Assembly: GCF_001612945.1 (NCBI RefSeq)
Contig: NZ_BDBK01000014.1
Coordinates: forward strand, 1-64,000
Direction of reading: 5' to 3'
Origin: Nocardia inohanensis NBRC 100128
GTDB lineage: Bacteria; Actinomycetota; Actinomycetes; Mycobacteriales; Mycobacteriaceae
DNA: 64,000 nt
The position numbers and the translations under genes were made by a program. Position 1 is the stretch's first letter, and the number at the start of each line of letters is the position of its first letter. Under the pieces are notes generated by a model that saw nothing but the letters and a program-made list of their open reading frames with translations, ran no database searches and was not told the DNA's origin. Of the stretch, positions 53,610 through 62,005 are shown piece after piece.

Positions 53610-55045
53610 TGCCGGACCTCGCTGACGGCCTGCTCGTAGGCGACAGCCGCACCCGACGGATGCCCGGTCAGGTAGCGCTGCTGGGCGGCGGCGGTGGTGA
53701 AGGGCAGGTAGGTTTCGCCGTCGCGCACCCACAGGGCCTTGTCGGCGAACCAGCGGGTGCCGAGTTCGGCGTCCGGCACGTAGGCGGCGCGGACCGTCTT
53801 ACCCTGGGCGCGAGCCTGTTTCACGGCGCGCAGCAGGCTGGTGGGGTCCGAAGCGACCTGGGTGGCATCCGCGCCGGTGAACCAGATCTCGCCGGCGAGC
53901 GCCGGATTGTCGGCGGTCTTGCCGCTCACCGGGTCGTTGCCCTTGACCGGTGCGGGGTTGGTGCCGACGGCCAGTTCGGCGTCGTAGTTCGCGCCGCGTT
54001 CCTTGAATGCGGCTTGCAGCGCGGTCGGATCCACGAACTTGTCGATATCCAGGTCCGCGAAGTCACCGATCGACTTCAGGTACTGCACATCGGCTTTGAA
54101 GGCGCTGATGAGGTTCGGCTTCAGCGTGGTGTCGAAGGAGGTTCCGCCCGGCCCGTTGTAGAGGTACACGACCTCCTGAGGCAGGCCGCTGCCCTCGGCG
54201 ACGAGCCGCGCCGCCTCCAGGGGCTGGGTGTGGATGAAGTCGGTGGCGTCCAATTGGGCTTGCAGGAACGCATTCAGCACCTCCGGATGCTGTTTGGCGT
54301 AGTCACGACGCGCCACCACCCCGTGGAAGGTGGGGACGTTCAGCTCGGCCCCGTCGTAGAGAAGCTTGGCCTTGTTCTGGAAGACCAGCAGTCCGGGCCA
54401 GGCCACGAACTGCGAGAGCGCGGCCACCTGACCGGATTCCAGTGCGGAGGAACCGATCTGCGGCTGCTGGTTGAGTACCTCGACGCCGGTCTTCGGGTCG
54501 ATGCCGGCGCGGGTCAGCGCCTGCACCAGGGTGCCGTGTCCGGCGGAGCCGACCGATGCCGAAACCTTCTGCCCGGCAAGGTCGTTGATGGACCGCGCCT
54601 TGGCATCCGGCGACACCACCACCATGTTCAGCGCGCCCTTGGGGTTGTAGCCGGTGACGGAGACGAATTCGGTCTCGGCGCGCTCGTTGGCCTGGGTGCG
54701 CGAACCGTTGATGAGCAGCGGATAGTCACCCATCGAGCCGATATCGATCTTCTCGGCCACCATCTGCGCGGTGATCGGCGCACCGGTGTCGTAGTCCTGC
54801 CACTCCACCTCGTACTTCGCGCCGCCGCCGTCGGTCAGCTTGTGCAGCCGCTGTTCCAGGAATCCCTTGGCCTTCAACAGGGTTCCGGCGGTCACGGTAT
54901 TGATGGTCTTGGACTGGTAGCCGATGACGACCTTGACGGTGTCGCCGCTGCCGGACGACTGCTGCTCCAGCGAGCAGCCGGAGGCGGTGAGGGCGAGCGC
55001 GGCGGCCAGTGCGGCCGTGGCGATACGAGCGGAACGGTACTTCAT
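53606..55045 (-). CDS. Substrate-binding lipoprotein of sulfonate/nitrate-type ABC transporter
   Basis: The 479-residue protein has a lipoprotein signal with lipobox LTASGC (Cys near residue 24) and an NMT1/SsuA-like periplasmic-binding fold (TVKVVIGYQSKTINTVTAG; LAGQKVSASVGSAGHG). It is about 130 residues longer than typical SsuA/TauA proteins: a C-terminal segment (from about 380; GEIWFTGADATQVASDPTSL) is added, possibly distantly NosL-like, but I am not certain. AGGAAT precedes the ATG. The ligand is unknown, probably an organosulfur anion. Confidence 0.88.
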   Translation of the reverse strand: MKYRSARIATAALAAALALTASGCSLEQQSSGSGDTVKVVIGYQSKTINTVTAGTLLKAKGFLEQRLHKLTDGGGAKYEVEWQDYDTGAPITAQMVAEKIDIGSMGDYPLLINGSRTQANERAETEFVSVTGYNPKGALNMVVVSPDAKARSINDLAGQKVSASVGSAGHGTLVQALTRAGIDPKTGVEVLNQQPQIGSSALESGQVAALSQFVAWPGLLVFQNKAKLLYDGAELNVPTFHGVVARRDYAKQHPEVLNAFLQAQLDATDFIHTQPLEAARLVAEGSGLPQEVVYLYNGPGGTSFDTTLKPNLISAFKADVQYLKSIGDFADLDIDKFVDPTALQAAFKERGANYDAELAVGTNPAPVKGNDPVSGKTADNPALAGEIWFTGADATQVASDPTSLLRAVKQARAQGKTVRAAYVPDAELGTRWFADKALWVRDGETYLPFTTAAAQQRYLTGHPSGAAVAYEQAVSEVRQ

Positions 55046-55078
55046 GGGATTCCTAAAAAAGCTGCTGCCGAAGGGATT

Positions 55079-55306
55079 TCAGCGGAGGAGATAGGGCATA
55101 TTGACGGTGACCGCGCCGGTGGGACAGCGCGCCGCGCACGGCCCGCAGTACCAGCACTCGTCGACGTGCATGTACGCCTTGCCGTTGTCGGGGTTGATCG
55201 CCAGCGAATCGAGCGGGCAGATCTCCACGCACAGGGTGCAGCCCTGAATGCACAGGGATTCGTCGATGGTCACCGGGACATCCGCCCGCTGATTGACCAG
55301 AGCCAT
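55079..55306 (-). CDS. Two-cluster 4Fe-4S ferredoxin
   Basis: The 75-residue protein has two Cys clusters: CIQGCTLCVEICP (an unusual Cys-x3-Cys at its start) and CWYCGPCAARCPTG (a normal cluster). It should bind two [4Fe-4S] centres. ATG at 55306 overlaps the GntR stop by one base (TGATG), so it is coupled with the regulator. It sits between GntR and the binding protein and is a plausible electron partner for the AprA-like flavoprotein. Confidence 0.93.
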   Translation of the reverse strand: MALVNQRADVPVTIDESLCIQGCTLCVEICPLDSLAINPDNGKAYMHVDECWYCGPCAARCPTGAVTVNMPYLLR

Positions 55307-56070
55307 CAGGTCAGCCTCCAATCGGTGCGCTCCGGCGGCCGGGTCAGGCTGCCGCGCATGGTGATCCGGTCGCCGCGCATCCGGATGTATTCGAGGTCCA
55401 CCGGGCGGCCGTCCTCGAGCTTGGTGAGCCGTTCGAGCAGCAGCAGCGCGCCGCCCTCGGGCATGTGCAGGGTGGAGGCCGAGTGCGCGTCGGCGGTGAT
55501 GGCCTCCAGGGCGAGGTCCGCGGAGCCGAGCGGGCCGCCGCTGATCTCCTCGATCAGCGCGAAGACGTCATTGGTCTCCAGGTCGCGGGTGATGACCTCG
55601 CCGCCGATATCGGGGACCAGGTAGGTGAGGTCCAGGCTCAACGGCAGGTCGCCGAACCAGCGCAGGCGCTCGATGTAGACGGCCTGCTCGCCGGGTTCGA
55701 GCCGCAGTTTGCGGGCGACGGCGAGCGGCGGCACGACGTGCTGCACGGCCCGTACCTCGTTGTGGACTTCGCCGTGGCCGCGCAGGGTCTCCTTCAACCC
55801 GAGCAGGGCGTCGAGGCCGTGATCGTATTTGCGGCGCGCGACATGGGTGCCGATCTTGGGGGCGCGTTCGATCAGGCCCTCGTCCTTGAGCAGGGCCAGG
55901 GCGTCGCGCACGGTATTGCGGGAGACCGCGAATTCGGCGGTCAGCTGCGCCTCCGACGGCAGCGCGTCCGCGAACGCGCCGGCGTGAATCTGCTGGCGCA
56001 GCACGTCCGCCACCTGGCGGGCGCGATCGGCGCGGCGTACGGGTCCGCGCAGTGGGATCGGTTCCGGCAC
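55306..56070 (-). CDS. GntR-family (HutC/UTRA) transcriptional regulator
   Basis: The 254-residue protein has a winged helix (ADALPSEAQLTAEFAVSRNTVRDALALLKDEGLI, residues about 34-67) and a UTRA effector domain (from about 95). It starts with GTG, six bases after AAGGAG. As first gene of the operon it is likely to autoregulate and to control the transporter/ferredoxin/flavoprotein genes in response to the substrate. Two palindromic elements lie about 300 bp upstream. Confidence 0.92.
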   Translation of the reverse strand: MPEPIPLRGPVRRADRARQVADVLRQQIHAGAFADALPSEAQLTAEFAVSRNTVRDALALLKDEGLIERAPKIGTHVARRKYDHGLDALLGLKETLRGHGEVHNEVRAVQHVVPPLAVARKLRLEPGEQAVYIERLRWFGDLPLSLDLTYLVPDIGGEVITRDLETNDVFALIEEISGGPLGSADLALEAITADAHSASTLHMPEGGALLLLERLTKLEDGRPVDLEYIRMRGDRITMRGSLTRPPERTDWRLT

Positions 56071-56525
56071 CCTCAGCTCCTTTCGCCTTTGACCTGCGAG
56101 TTCAGAACTGTAAGGGCTTCGGTTGGGACCAATCCGGCCCTCACTCGCGGTACCTCATGGGGTGTGCGGTTCTGCGCCGCTCGGTGAGCGCCACGGCCTG
56201 CCGAAACGGCGGGGTTTACGGGTATTACGCCACCGGCGCGACCAGCACCGGGCTTGGAATCACACTGATCGGAATGCGTGTGCGCCAGTGCGGGTGGGAG
56301 TGAGCTGTCGAGAGCGGCGATATCTCGAGATGTGGGAGGTTCGAGTGTCGTCCGTCACGTTATGACGCGTCACCGTTCCCGGTTCGATGCGTCATCAAAA
56401 GTTAACTGGCGCAAAGATTTCGGTAGGAGGCGCACCACCCCGGAGGGTTTCCCGTCACACCCCCTCGATTCGCCCGGGCGGCCGGGAGGTTCGCGTTCGC
56501 CTTCCGTTCCCCCTGAGCGGAATGC
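56071..56525. other. Divergent control region between GntR and the ROK leader
   Basis: No coding feature is convincing here. It contains a possible GntR promoter on the minus strand (TACAGT at 56107-56112) and, near 56362-56396, the pair of TGACGC-type palindromes listed separately. AAGTTAACT (56399-56407) is another short palindrome. Confidence 0.5.
56362..56396. promoter_or_regulatory. Paired TGACGCRTC operator-like elements
   Basis: TGACGCGTCA (56363-56372) is a perfect palindrome and GATGCGTCATC (56386-56396) is a near palindrome of the same motif in the other orientation; together ATGACGC/GCGTCAT forms an inverted repeat. They lie upstream of the ROK leader promoter and of GntR, so they could bind one of these regulators. 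Confidence 0.4.
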
Positions 56526-56531
56526 TAATTT
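56526..56531 (+). promoter_or_regulatory. -10 element of the Cys-rich short ORF
   Basis: TAATTT ends six bases before the ATG at 56538, so the transcript should begin at that ATG (leaderless). No clear -35 is visible. Confidence 0.6.
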
Positions 56532-56537
56532 GATCCC

Positions 56538-56654
56538 ATGTCTTCCAGTCGCCCCACCGCCGCACGGGTCACGTATGTGACCGTCGCGCTGGGTGTGCGG
56601 CTGCCGCGGCAACGGGAACTGTGTTGTCCCTGCCGTCGCGCAGCCGAGTACTGA
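56538..56654 (+). CDS. Leaderless Cys-rich leader peptide upstream of ROK gene
   Basis: This 38-residue ORF starts MSSSRPTAARVTY and carries a LCCPCRR run at residues 28-34, near its end. It lies 101 bases before the ROK gene. Leaderless short ORFs with clustered Cys codons act in mycobacteria as cysteine-responsive attenuators of sulfur genes: ribosomes stall when Cys-tRNA is scarce. I infer the same here. Consistent with this, a hairpin follows and the neighbouring operons look like organosulfur uptake genes. Its short length alone makes peptide function unlikely. Confidence 0.7.
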   Translation: MSSSRPTAARVTYVTVALGVRLPRQRELCCPCRRAAEY

Positions 56655-56658
56655 CCCC

Positions 56659-56734
56659 GATTCGCTCGAATCCGGGCTCTTCGCTGCATCGCTGATTTCT
56701 TCATGTAGGCATTCGTCCCGTTAGCCGACGGGAC
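56659..56734 (+). promoter_or_regulatory. Leader RNA hairpins upstream of ROK gene
   Basis: GATTCG-CT-CGAATC (56659-56672, extended by CCC/GGG) and GTCCCGT-TAGCCG-ACGGGAC (56715-56734) are two hairpins between the Cys-rich ORF and the ROK ATG. AAGGA follows at 56741. Stalling in the Cys run could shift which structure forms. No U tract was seen. Confidence 0.5.
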
Positions 56735-56755
56735 CGCAGCAAGGACTCCGAAATC

Positions 56756-58027
56756 ATGTCCAGTCCCACGATCGAACGATCGCAAAATTCGACCGTCGCC
56801 ACCGCACGCCTGGCTCCGGCCCGGCCCGCCGTGCCGCCGGAACTGCGCATTACCGACAACCCGGCCGCGGCTGTACTGCGCGCCGCGGCCCGCGGGCCGA
56901 TCTTCCGCGATATCGCCGCTCAGACCACCGGTTTGAGTATCGCCACCGTGAATCGTCAAGTGTCCGCGCTGCTTTCGGCCGGATTGCTGCGCGAGCGGGC
57001 CGATCTGACCGCGTCCGGCGCGGTCGGGCGGCCGCGGGTGCCGTTCGAGGTCGATACCGATTCCTATGTGACGCTCGGCGTGCACATCGGGTCCACCGTG
57101 ACCCGCATCGTGGCCGCCGACCTGTCCGGGCGAATTCTCGGCGGGCTCGAAATCGCCACTCCGCAAACGGGTCAGGACGCCGCGCTGACCATAGTGGCGC
57201 GCAGCGCCAAGGCGTTCCTGGATCGCCTGCCGCGCCGCAAACCGCTGTGGACGGGCGTGGCCATCGCCGGGCGGGTCGATCCCGCCGCGGGTGTGGTGGA
57301 CCATCCGCGTCTGGGGTGGACGGCCGCACCGGTCGCCGCCGTGTTCAGCAGCGTGCTCGATCAGCCGGTTTCGGTCTCCGCCCACGTGGAGGCGATGGCG
57401 GCCTCCGAGCTGCTGCTCGGCCGCGAGCCCGGCGAAGAGACCCGGCCCGGCAGCAGCCTCTACATCTACGCGCGGGAAACCGCCGGTGTAGCAGTGACTT
57501 TGCACGATCGTGTGCACACCCCCGCCAATGGACCCGGCTCGATCGCGCATCTGCCGACCGGCTCGGACGTCGATTGCACCTGCGGCCGGCGCGGCTGCTT
57601 GGAGGCCACCATCGGTGAGCGTTTCCTGCTGGAGCGCGCGATCCGCAAGGGTGTGCTCCCCAAGCCGGAGGCCCCGCGCCGCCCGGTCGTCACCGACCTC
57701 TACCGCGCCGCCGACACCGGCAACGCGGCGGCCCGCGCGCTGCTCATCGAACGCGCCGAAATCCTCGGCCGCACCGCCGCACTCGTCCGGGACATGTTCA
57801 ACCCCGACCGAGTAGTCCTGGGCGGCCAGGCTTTCACCGGCTGGCGTCCCGGAATGGAGCGCGTGGCAAAGGCTTTCAACGACTCCACCACCCTTCCGGC
57901 AGCCGACCTCCGCATCTCCCGCTTCGGCGGACGAGTTCAGGAGTTCGCCGCCGCGGTCACGTCGCTGAGCGTCTTCTACGCCGACCCGCTCTCGGCCATG
58001 CGCCGCGCAACGCGCACCGCGCGTTAA
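56756..58027 (+). CDS. ROK-family transcriptional regulator
   Basis: The 423-residue protein has an N-terminal winged helix (FRDIAAQTTGLSIATVNRQVSALLSAGLLR, residues about 52-81) and a ROK sugar-kinase-like domain (VTLGVHIGSTVTRIVAADLSG; zinc motif CTCGRRGCLEATIG). It resembles Rv0485 of M. tuberculosis. ROK regulators usually sense a sugar or phosphosugar, but the Cys-responsive leader here hints at a sulfur link. An AAGGA site precedes the ATG. Candidate targets are the two flanking operons. A strong hairpin terminator is about 310 bp downstream. Confidence 0.9.
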   Translation: MSSPTIERSQNSTVATARLAPARPAVPPELRITDNPAAAVLRAAARGPIFRDIAAQTTGLSIATVNRQVSALLSAGLLRERADLTASGAVGRPRVPFEVDTDSYVTLGVHIGSTVTRIVAADLSGRILGGLEIATPQTGQDAALTIVARSAKAFLDRLPRRKPLWTGVAIAGRVDPAAGVVDHPRLGWTAAPVAAVFSSVLDQPVSVSAHVEAMAASELLLGREPGEETRPGSSLYIYARETAGVAVTLHDRVHTPANGPGSIAHLPTGSDVDCTCGRRGCLEATIGERFLLERAIRKGVLPKPEAPRRPVVTDLYRAADTGNAAARALLIERAEILGRTAALVRDMFNPDRVVLGGQAFTGWRPGMERVAKAFNDSTTLPAADLRISRFGGRVQEFAAAVTSLSVFYADPLSAMRRATRTAR

Positions 58028-58241
58028 GAGATCGTGGGGGCAAGCCCCCACACCCCCAAAGGGAAGGGGTTCAGGGGCCAGCCCCGACCCCCGGGAGCGT
58101 GCGGGTAGCCCTAGCTCGCCACCGCACCCCCACCGCAGACGAGCTCGCCACCCGCACCTCCATCCCGCATGGGCGACAAGACACGGAACCCCACCACCGA
58201 CGATCCCCGCAACCCCGCAGGCATGGAACCCGCAGGCTAAC

Positions 58242-58320
58242 GACCCGCCACGCACCAATCTCGCAGGCTGGAGACCCGCCACGCACCAATCTCGCAGGCT
58301 GGAGACCCGCCGCGCACCGA
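58242..58320. repeat. 31-bp tandem repeat, about 2.5 copies
   Basis: Units beginning GACCCGCCACGCACCAATCT start at 58242, 58273 and 58304 (last copy partial). They lie in the non-coding interval 58028-58674 after the ROK gene; no gene is credible there. Confidence 0.85.
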
Positions 58321-58334
58321 ACCCTCAAACTAGG

Positions 58335-58370
58335 CCCCCCGCCGAGCGTCAGCTCGGCGGGGGGTTCCTT
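58335..58370 (+). terminator. Strong hairpin terminator downstream of ROK gene
   Basis: CCCCCCGCCGAGC (58335-58347) pairs perfectly with GCTCGGCGGGGGG (58352-58364) around GTCA and is followed by TTCCTT. Its right arm is repeated in the adjacent 29-bp array. Confidence 0.8.
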
Positions 58371-58510
58371 GCCAACCGTCAGCTCGGCCGTGGGTCCTTG
58401 CCAACCGTCAGCTCGGCCGGGGTTCCTTGCCAACCGTCAGCTCGGCCGTGGGTCCTTGCCAACCGTCAGCTCGGCCGTGGGTCCTTGCCAAGGGTCAGCT
58501 CGGCGGGGGC
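58347..58510. repeat. 29-bp tandem repeat array, six copies
   Basis: Six copies of a 29-30 bp unit (about CGTCAGCTCGGCCGTGGGTC plus CTTGCCAAC) begin at 58347, 58377, 58406, 58435, 58464 and 58493. The first overlaps the right arm of the terminator, so the array looks like tandem expansion from it. Units are contiguous with no spacers, unlike CRISPR. Confidence 0.9.
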
Positions 58511-58674
58511 TCTTCAGTTCGTCTCTCCTGCACGGGAAGTGGTTGGGGGCCGGGCCCGGATGGTCCACTATCCGGGCCCGGCCCTTCCGCATGTGCGCGA
58601 GGCCCTGCGCGACATGCGGGGTTCCCGTCGCTCGCCGGTGGAGTCCCCGTTCCCCGGCGTGCGACGGGAAGTTT

Positions 58675-59814
58675 CTAGGCGGCGCGCACGTCCTGGCGCA
58701 GGCCCCATTCGCGGGCCAGGAGGCGGTGGGAGTTGAGGCGGTCGGCGTGGTCGAAGGTGACGCTGGTGACCACGATTTCGTCTGCGCCGGTGAGTTGTTG
58801 GAGGGCCCGGAGGCGTTCGGCGACGGTTGCGGGGGAGCCGACGAATTGGGTGGTGACGCGGTCGTCGACCAGGCGGCGCTGGGAGTCCGAGAGGGGTGGG
58901 GCGGTGTCGGGGTTCAGGTATTCGGCGGCGCCGGCACCGCTGCGGATGCTGTAGACCCAGTGGCCGTAGGTGGAGGCCAGATGCTGGGCGGTGGCATCGT
59001 CTTCGGCGACCACCACGTCGGCCGAGACCACCAGGTAGGGGTCGGGGCGGGCGGCGGTGGGGCGGAAGGCGGCGCGGTACGCCTCGACCGTCTCCACGAT
59101 GGTGCCCGGGGAGACGTGATAGTTGGCGGCGAAGGGGAGGCCGAGTTCGCCTGCCAGCTGGGCGCTTTCGCCGGCGCTGCTGCCGAAGAGCCAGAGTTGC
59201 AGGTCGGCGTTCTCGCCGGGGACGGCACGCAGTTCGACGCCGTCGTCGGTGATGTAGTTGCCTTCGAGGAGGGCTTTGATCTGGTGCACCTGCTCGGTGT
59301 AGTCCAGGGGTTGCGCGCCGGGCAGGTGCAGGGCTTCCAAACCCGCTGCGATACGGGTGAAGTCGAGCAACTGGCCGGGGTTGAATTGCGGCGGGATGAC
59401 CACGCCGTCGCGCACCTCGGTACGGGCCCGCGGTTTGGCGGGCACGGGCGGCACACCCGCGGAACGCAATTGGTTGCCGCGGTGACCGGAACGCCCCAGG
59501 CCCAGGTCGAGCCGGCCCGGATACAGAGCGTCGATGGTCCCGAACGACTCCACCACCGAAATGGAGGTGTGGTGGCCGAGTTGCACGGCGGCGGATCCGA
59601 CGCGAATGGTTTCGGTGGCCGCCGCGATCAGGCCGATCAGCGTCGTCGAGGCGGAGGACGCGACCCGCACGAAGTGATGCTCGGCCACCCAATACCGGTT
59701 GTAGCCCCAGCGTTCGGCGTGCTGCGCCAGGTCGATGGTGTTCCGAAGTGCCTGTGCGGCCGTCGATCCGGCGCTGATGGGCGACAGATCGAGCACCGAG
59801 AGCGGGATGGTCAT
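58675..59814 (-). CDS. LLM-class flavin-dependent oxidoreductase (MsnO8-like)
   Basis: The 379-residue protein is a luciferase-family oxidoreductase: MTIPLSVLDLSPISAG at the start, NRYWVAEHHFVRVASSAS and RLDLGLGRSGHRGN downstream, typical of the MsnO8-type subgroup. The stop of DUF1684 overlaps its start by four bases, indicating coupling. It ends a five-gene operon with two more flavin monooxygenases. The substrate is unknown, but sulfur or C-N cleavage is common in the family. Confidence 0.88.
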   Translation of the reverse strand: MTIPLSVLDLSPISAGSTAAQALRNTIDLAQHAERWGYNRYWVAEHHFVRVASSASTTLIGLIAAATETIRVGSAAVQLGHHTSISVVESFGTIDALYPGRLDLGLGRSGHRGNQLRSAGVPPVPAKPRARTEVRDGVVIPPQFNPGQLLDFTRIAAGLEALHLPGAQPLDYTEQVHQIKALLEGNYITDDGVELRAVPGENADLQLWLFGSSAGESAQLAGELGLPFAANYHVSPGTIVETVEAYRAAFRPTAARPDPYLVVSADVVVAEDDATAQHLASTYGHWVYSIRSGAGAAEYLNPDTAPPLSDSQRRLVDDRVTTQFVGSPATVAERLRALQQLTGADEIVVTSVTFDHADRLNSHRLLAREWGLRQDVRAA

Positions 59815-60635
59815 GCGCTGTGCTCCTTCCGCGGATCCTGCTCGCCCGCCGTCACCGAGAACGGCAGCCGGTTCTCACTCGGCGCGACCGGGCAGGTGGC
59901 GTAATCGGTGAAGGCGCAGGGCAGGTTGAGCGCGCGGTTGAAGTCGAGGACCACCGTGCCGTCGGCATCGGGGGTGGGCAGGTCCAGCCGCCGTGCGCCG
60001 CCGTAGGTGGTGCTGCCGCTGGTGCCGTCGGTGAACAGGATGTGCAGCCCGAAGCTGGGGCTGCCGAAGACGACGAGCTCGCGTTCGACGCCGTTGACCT
60101 CGAAGGTGACGACGCCGGCCGCGGAGTGGTGATGTTCCAGGCCCTCGACCACCGCGCCCGTGGTGACGGTGCGGGCTTCGTCGAAGGCGCGGTAGCGCCC
60201 GGTCAGCACCCATTGCGGATTCGCCTGGTACACCGGGATTTCGGTGAACGCGGCCAGGGTCGCCGCCGCCGGGTCGTGAATGCGCAGCGCGAACTGCCCG
60301 GTGCGGCGGATGACCTCGATGGCGCGGTCGCCGGTGCGGATCTCCAATCCGGGCGCGCCCTCGCCCGGGGTGAGCACGACCGTGCCGATCAGCTCCGCAC
60401 CGTCCAGGCGCAGCGCCGAGCTCGCGTCGGCCACCGCGGCCGGATCGACGGTGAGATGGACGTTCTCCCCGTCGACCCGCCAGGTTCCCGGCACCCCGTC
60501 GAAGGTCTCGTCGGTCTCACCCAGCCAATGCAGTCCGGTGAGGCTCAGCCAGCCCAGCGGCTGCCGGGCCCAATTCGCGCGCTCGGTGCGCCAGGTCGCC
60601 CACTGCTGTTCGAATTCGGTGACGGTAGCGGTCAT
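59811..60635 (-). CDS. DUF1684-family protein
   Basis: The 274-residue protein matches DUF1684: an N-terminal W-rich helix (QQWATWRTERANWARQPLGWLSLTGLHWL) and the C-terminal FNRALNLPCAFTDYATCPVAPSENRLPF with conserved Asn, Cys and Tyr. The family is uncharacterised but common with flavin monooxygenases. Both ends overlap neighbours by four bases (ATGA), so it is translated with them. Confidence 0.88.
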   Translation of the reverse strand: MTATVTEFEQQWATWRTERANWARQPLGWLSLTGLHWLGETDETFDGVPGTWRVDGENVHLTVDPAAVADASSALRLDGAELIGTVVLTPGEGAPGLEIRTGDRAIEVIRRTGQFALRIHDPAAATLAAFTEIPVYQANPQWVLTGRYRAFDEARTVTTGAVVEGLEHHHSAAGVVTFEVNGVERELVVFGSPSFGLHILFTDGTSGSTTYGGARRLDLPTPDADGTVVLDFNRALNLPCAFTDYATCPVAPSENRLPFSVTAGEQDPRKEHSA

Positions 60636-61996
60636 GATGCGCGTACTCCTTCGGTGCCGTGGTGGGGGTGGCGCAGACCGAGGTGGTCGCGCAGGGTGGT
60701 GCCGGTGTACTCGGTGCGGAAGCTGCCGAGCTCCTGGAGTTCGGGGATCACCTTCTCGACGAATTCGTCGAGACCGGTGGGGGTGAGGTGCGGGACCAGC
60801 ACGAAACCGTCGGCGGCGTCGCTCTGCACATAGCGGTCGATCTCGGCCGCCACCTGGCGCGGCGTGCCCACGAACTGCTGGCGCGCGGTGGTGGCGATGA
60901 TGAGTTCGCGAATGGAGAGCCGCTCGGCCGCGGCCTTGGCGCGCCAGGCGGCGGCGACGGCGCGCGGGTCTTTGGCGTGCCGGACGCGCCCGCGGGTGAT
61001 GTCGGCGTTCTCGGCCGGATCGATATCGGGCAGCGGGCCGTCGGGATCGTAGCCGGAAAGGTCACGGCCCCAGACCTGTTCGAGAAAGGCGATCGCGGTC
61101 TGCGGCGAAACCTGTTGATGGCGAATCGCGTTCGCGTGCTCGGCGGCTTCCTCCGGCGTGTCGCCGAGCACGAAACCGGCGGCGGGCAGGATCTTCAGAT
61201 CGTCGCGATTGCGGCCGTACTTGGCCAGCCGGTCCTTGACGTCGGTGTAGAAGCGCTGCCCGTCCTCGAGCTCGCCGTGCGCGCTGAAGATGACATCGGC
61301 CTTGGCGGCGGCGAATTCGCGGCCCTCGTCGGAGTCGCCAGCCTGGATCTGCACCGGATAGCCCTGCGGGCTGCGCGGCAGCACGAACTGGCCTTCGATA
61401 TCGAACTGATCGCTGCTGAACCGAACGGTCGGTGCGGGCGGCGTGAACACACCCCGCTCACGATCCACGATCAACTCGTGCCCCGCGCGGCTGTCCCACA
61501 GCGCCCGGGTGGCATCGACCACCTCGTTGGCCCGGGTGTACCGCTTCGCGTGCTCCAGGTAGCCGCCGCGCCGGAAGTTCTCGCCGGTGAAGGCATCCGA
61601 GGAGGTGACCGCGTTCCATGCCGCACGGCCACCGGACAGGTGATCGAGCGACCCGAATTGCTTCGCCAGCTCGTAGGGTTCGTTGAAGGTGGTGTTGATC
61701 GTCCCCGCCAGCCCGAGGTGCGTGGTGACGGCGGCGAGAGCGTTCAGCACCGTGAAGGTGTCCGGCCGCCCCACCACGTCCAGATCGTGGATCCGCCCGA
61801 GATGCTCGCGCAGCCGCAGCCCTTCGGCCAGGAAGAAGAAGTCGAAGAGTCCGCGTTCGGCGGTGCGCGCCAGGTGCACGAAGGAATCGAAGTCGATCTG
61901 GCTGCCCGAGCCCGGATCGTTCCACACCGTGTGGTGATTGACGCCCGGGAAGTGCGCGGCCAGATGAACCTGCTTGCGTATGCGATGGTCCGGCAT
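60632..61996 (-). CDS. NtaA/SnaA/DszA-family FMN-dependent monooxygenase
   Basis: The 454-residue protein is in the DszA/NtaA/CmoJ group of FMNH2-dependent monooxygenases (DFFFLAEGLRLREHLGRIHD, RAAWNAVTSSDAFTGENF, and PVQIQAGDSDEGREFAA). Related enzymes open sulfur-containing rings or S-alkylcysteines. GAGGAGG precedes the ATG and overlaps the stop region of the upstream gene. No flavin reductase is seen in the window, so the FMNH2 supply is elsewhere. Confidence 0.9.
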   Translation of the reverse strand: MPDHRIRKQVHLAAHFPGVNHHTVWNDPGSGSQIDFDSFVHLARTAERGLFDFFFLAEGLRLREHLGRIHDLDVVGRPDTFTVLNALAAVTTHLGLAGTINTTFNEPYELAKQFGSLDHLSGGRAAWNAVTSSDAFTGENFRRGGYLEHAKRYTRANEVVDATRALWDSRAGHELIVDRERGVFTPPAPTVRFSSDQFDIEGQFVLPRSPQGYPVQIQAGDSDEGREFAAAKADVIFSAHGELEDGQRFYTDVKDRLAKYGRNRDDLKILPAAGFVLGDTPEEAAEHANAIRHQQVSPQTAIAFLEQVWGRDLSGYDPDGPLPDIDPAENADITRGRVRHAKDPRAVAAAWRAKAAAERLSIRELIIATTARQQFVGTPRQVAAEIDRYVQSDAADGFVLVPHLTPTGLDEFVEKVIPELQELGSFRTEYTGTTLRDHLGLRHPHHGTEGVRAS

Positions 61997-62005
61997 GGTG
62001 CCTCC

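Noticed and set aside
52750..53652. Extension of the ABC ATPase frame across the permease gene
   Set aside because: The upstream part is out of frame with the permease and carries no domain; ATG at 52749 gives a complete ATPase coupled by ATGA.
56525..58282. Minus-strand open frame opposite the ROK gene
   Set aside because: Composition is Gly/Arg-rich as expected for a shadow frame, and the ROK protein is unmistakable.
58347..58510. CRISPR-like array of 29-bp units
   Set aside because: Units are contiguous with no spacers and start within a terminator arm; no cas genes are near. It is a simple tandem repeat.
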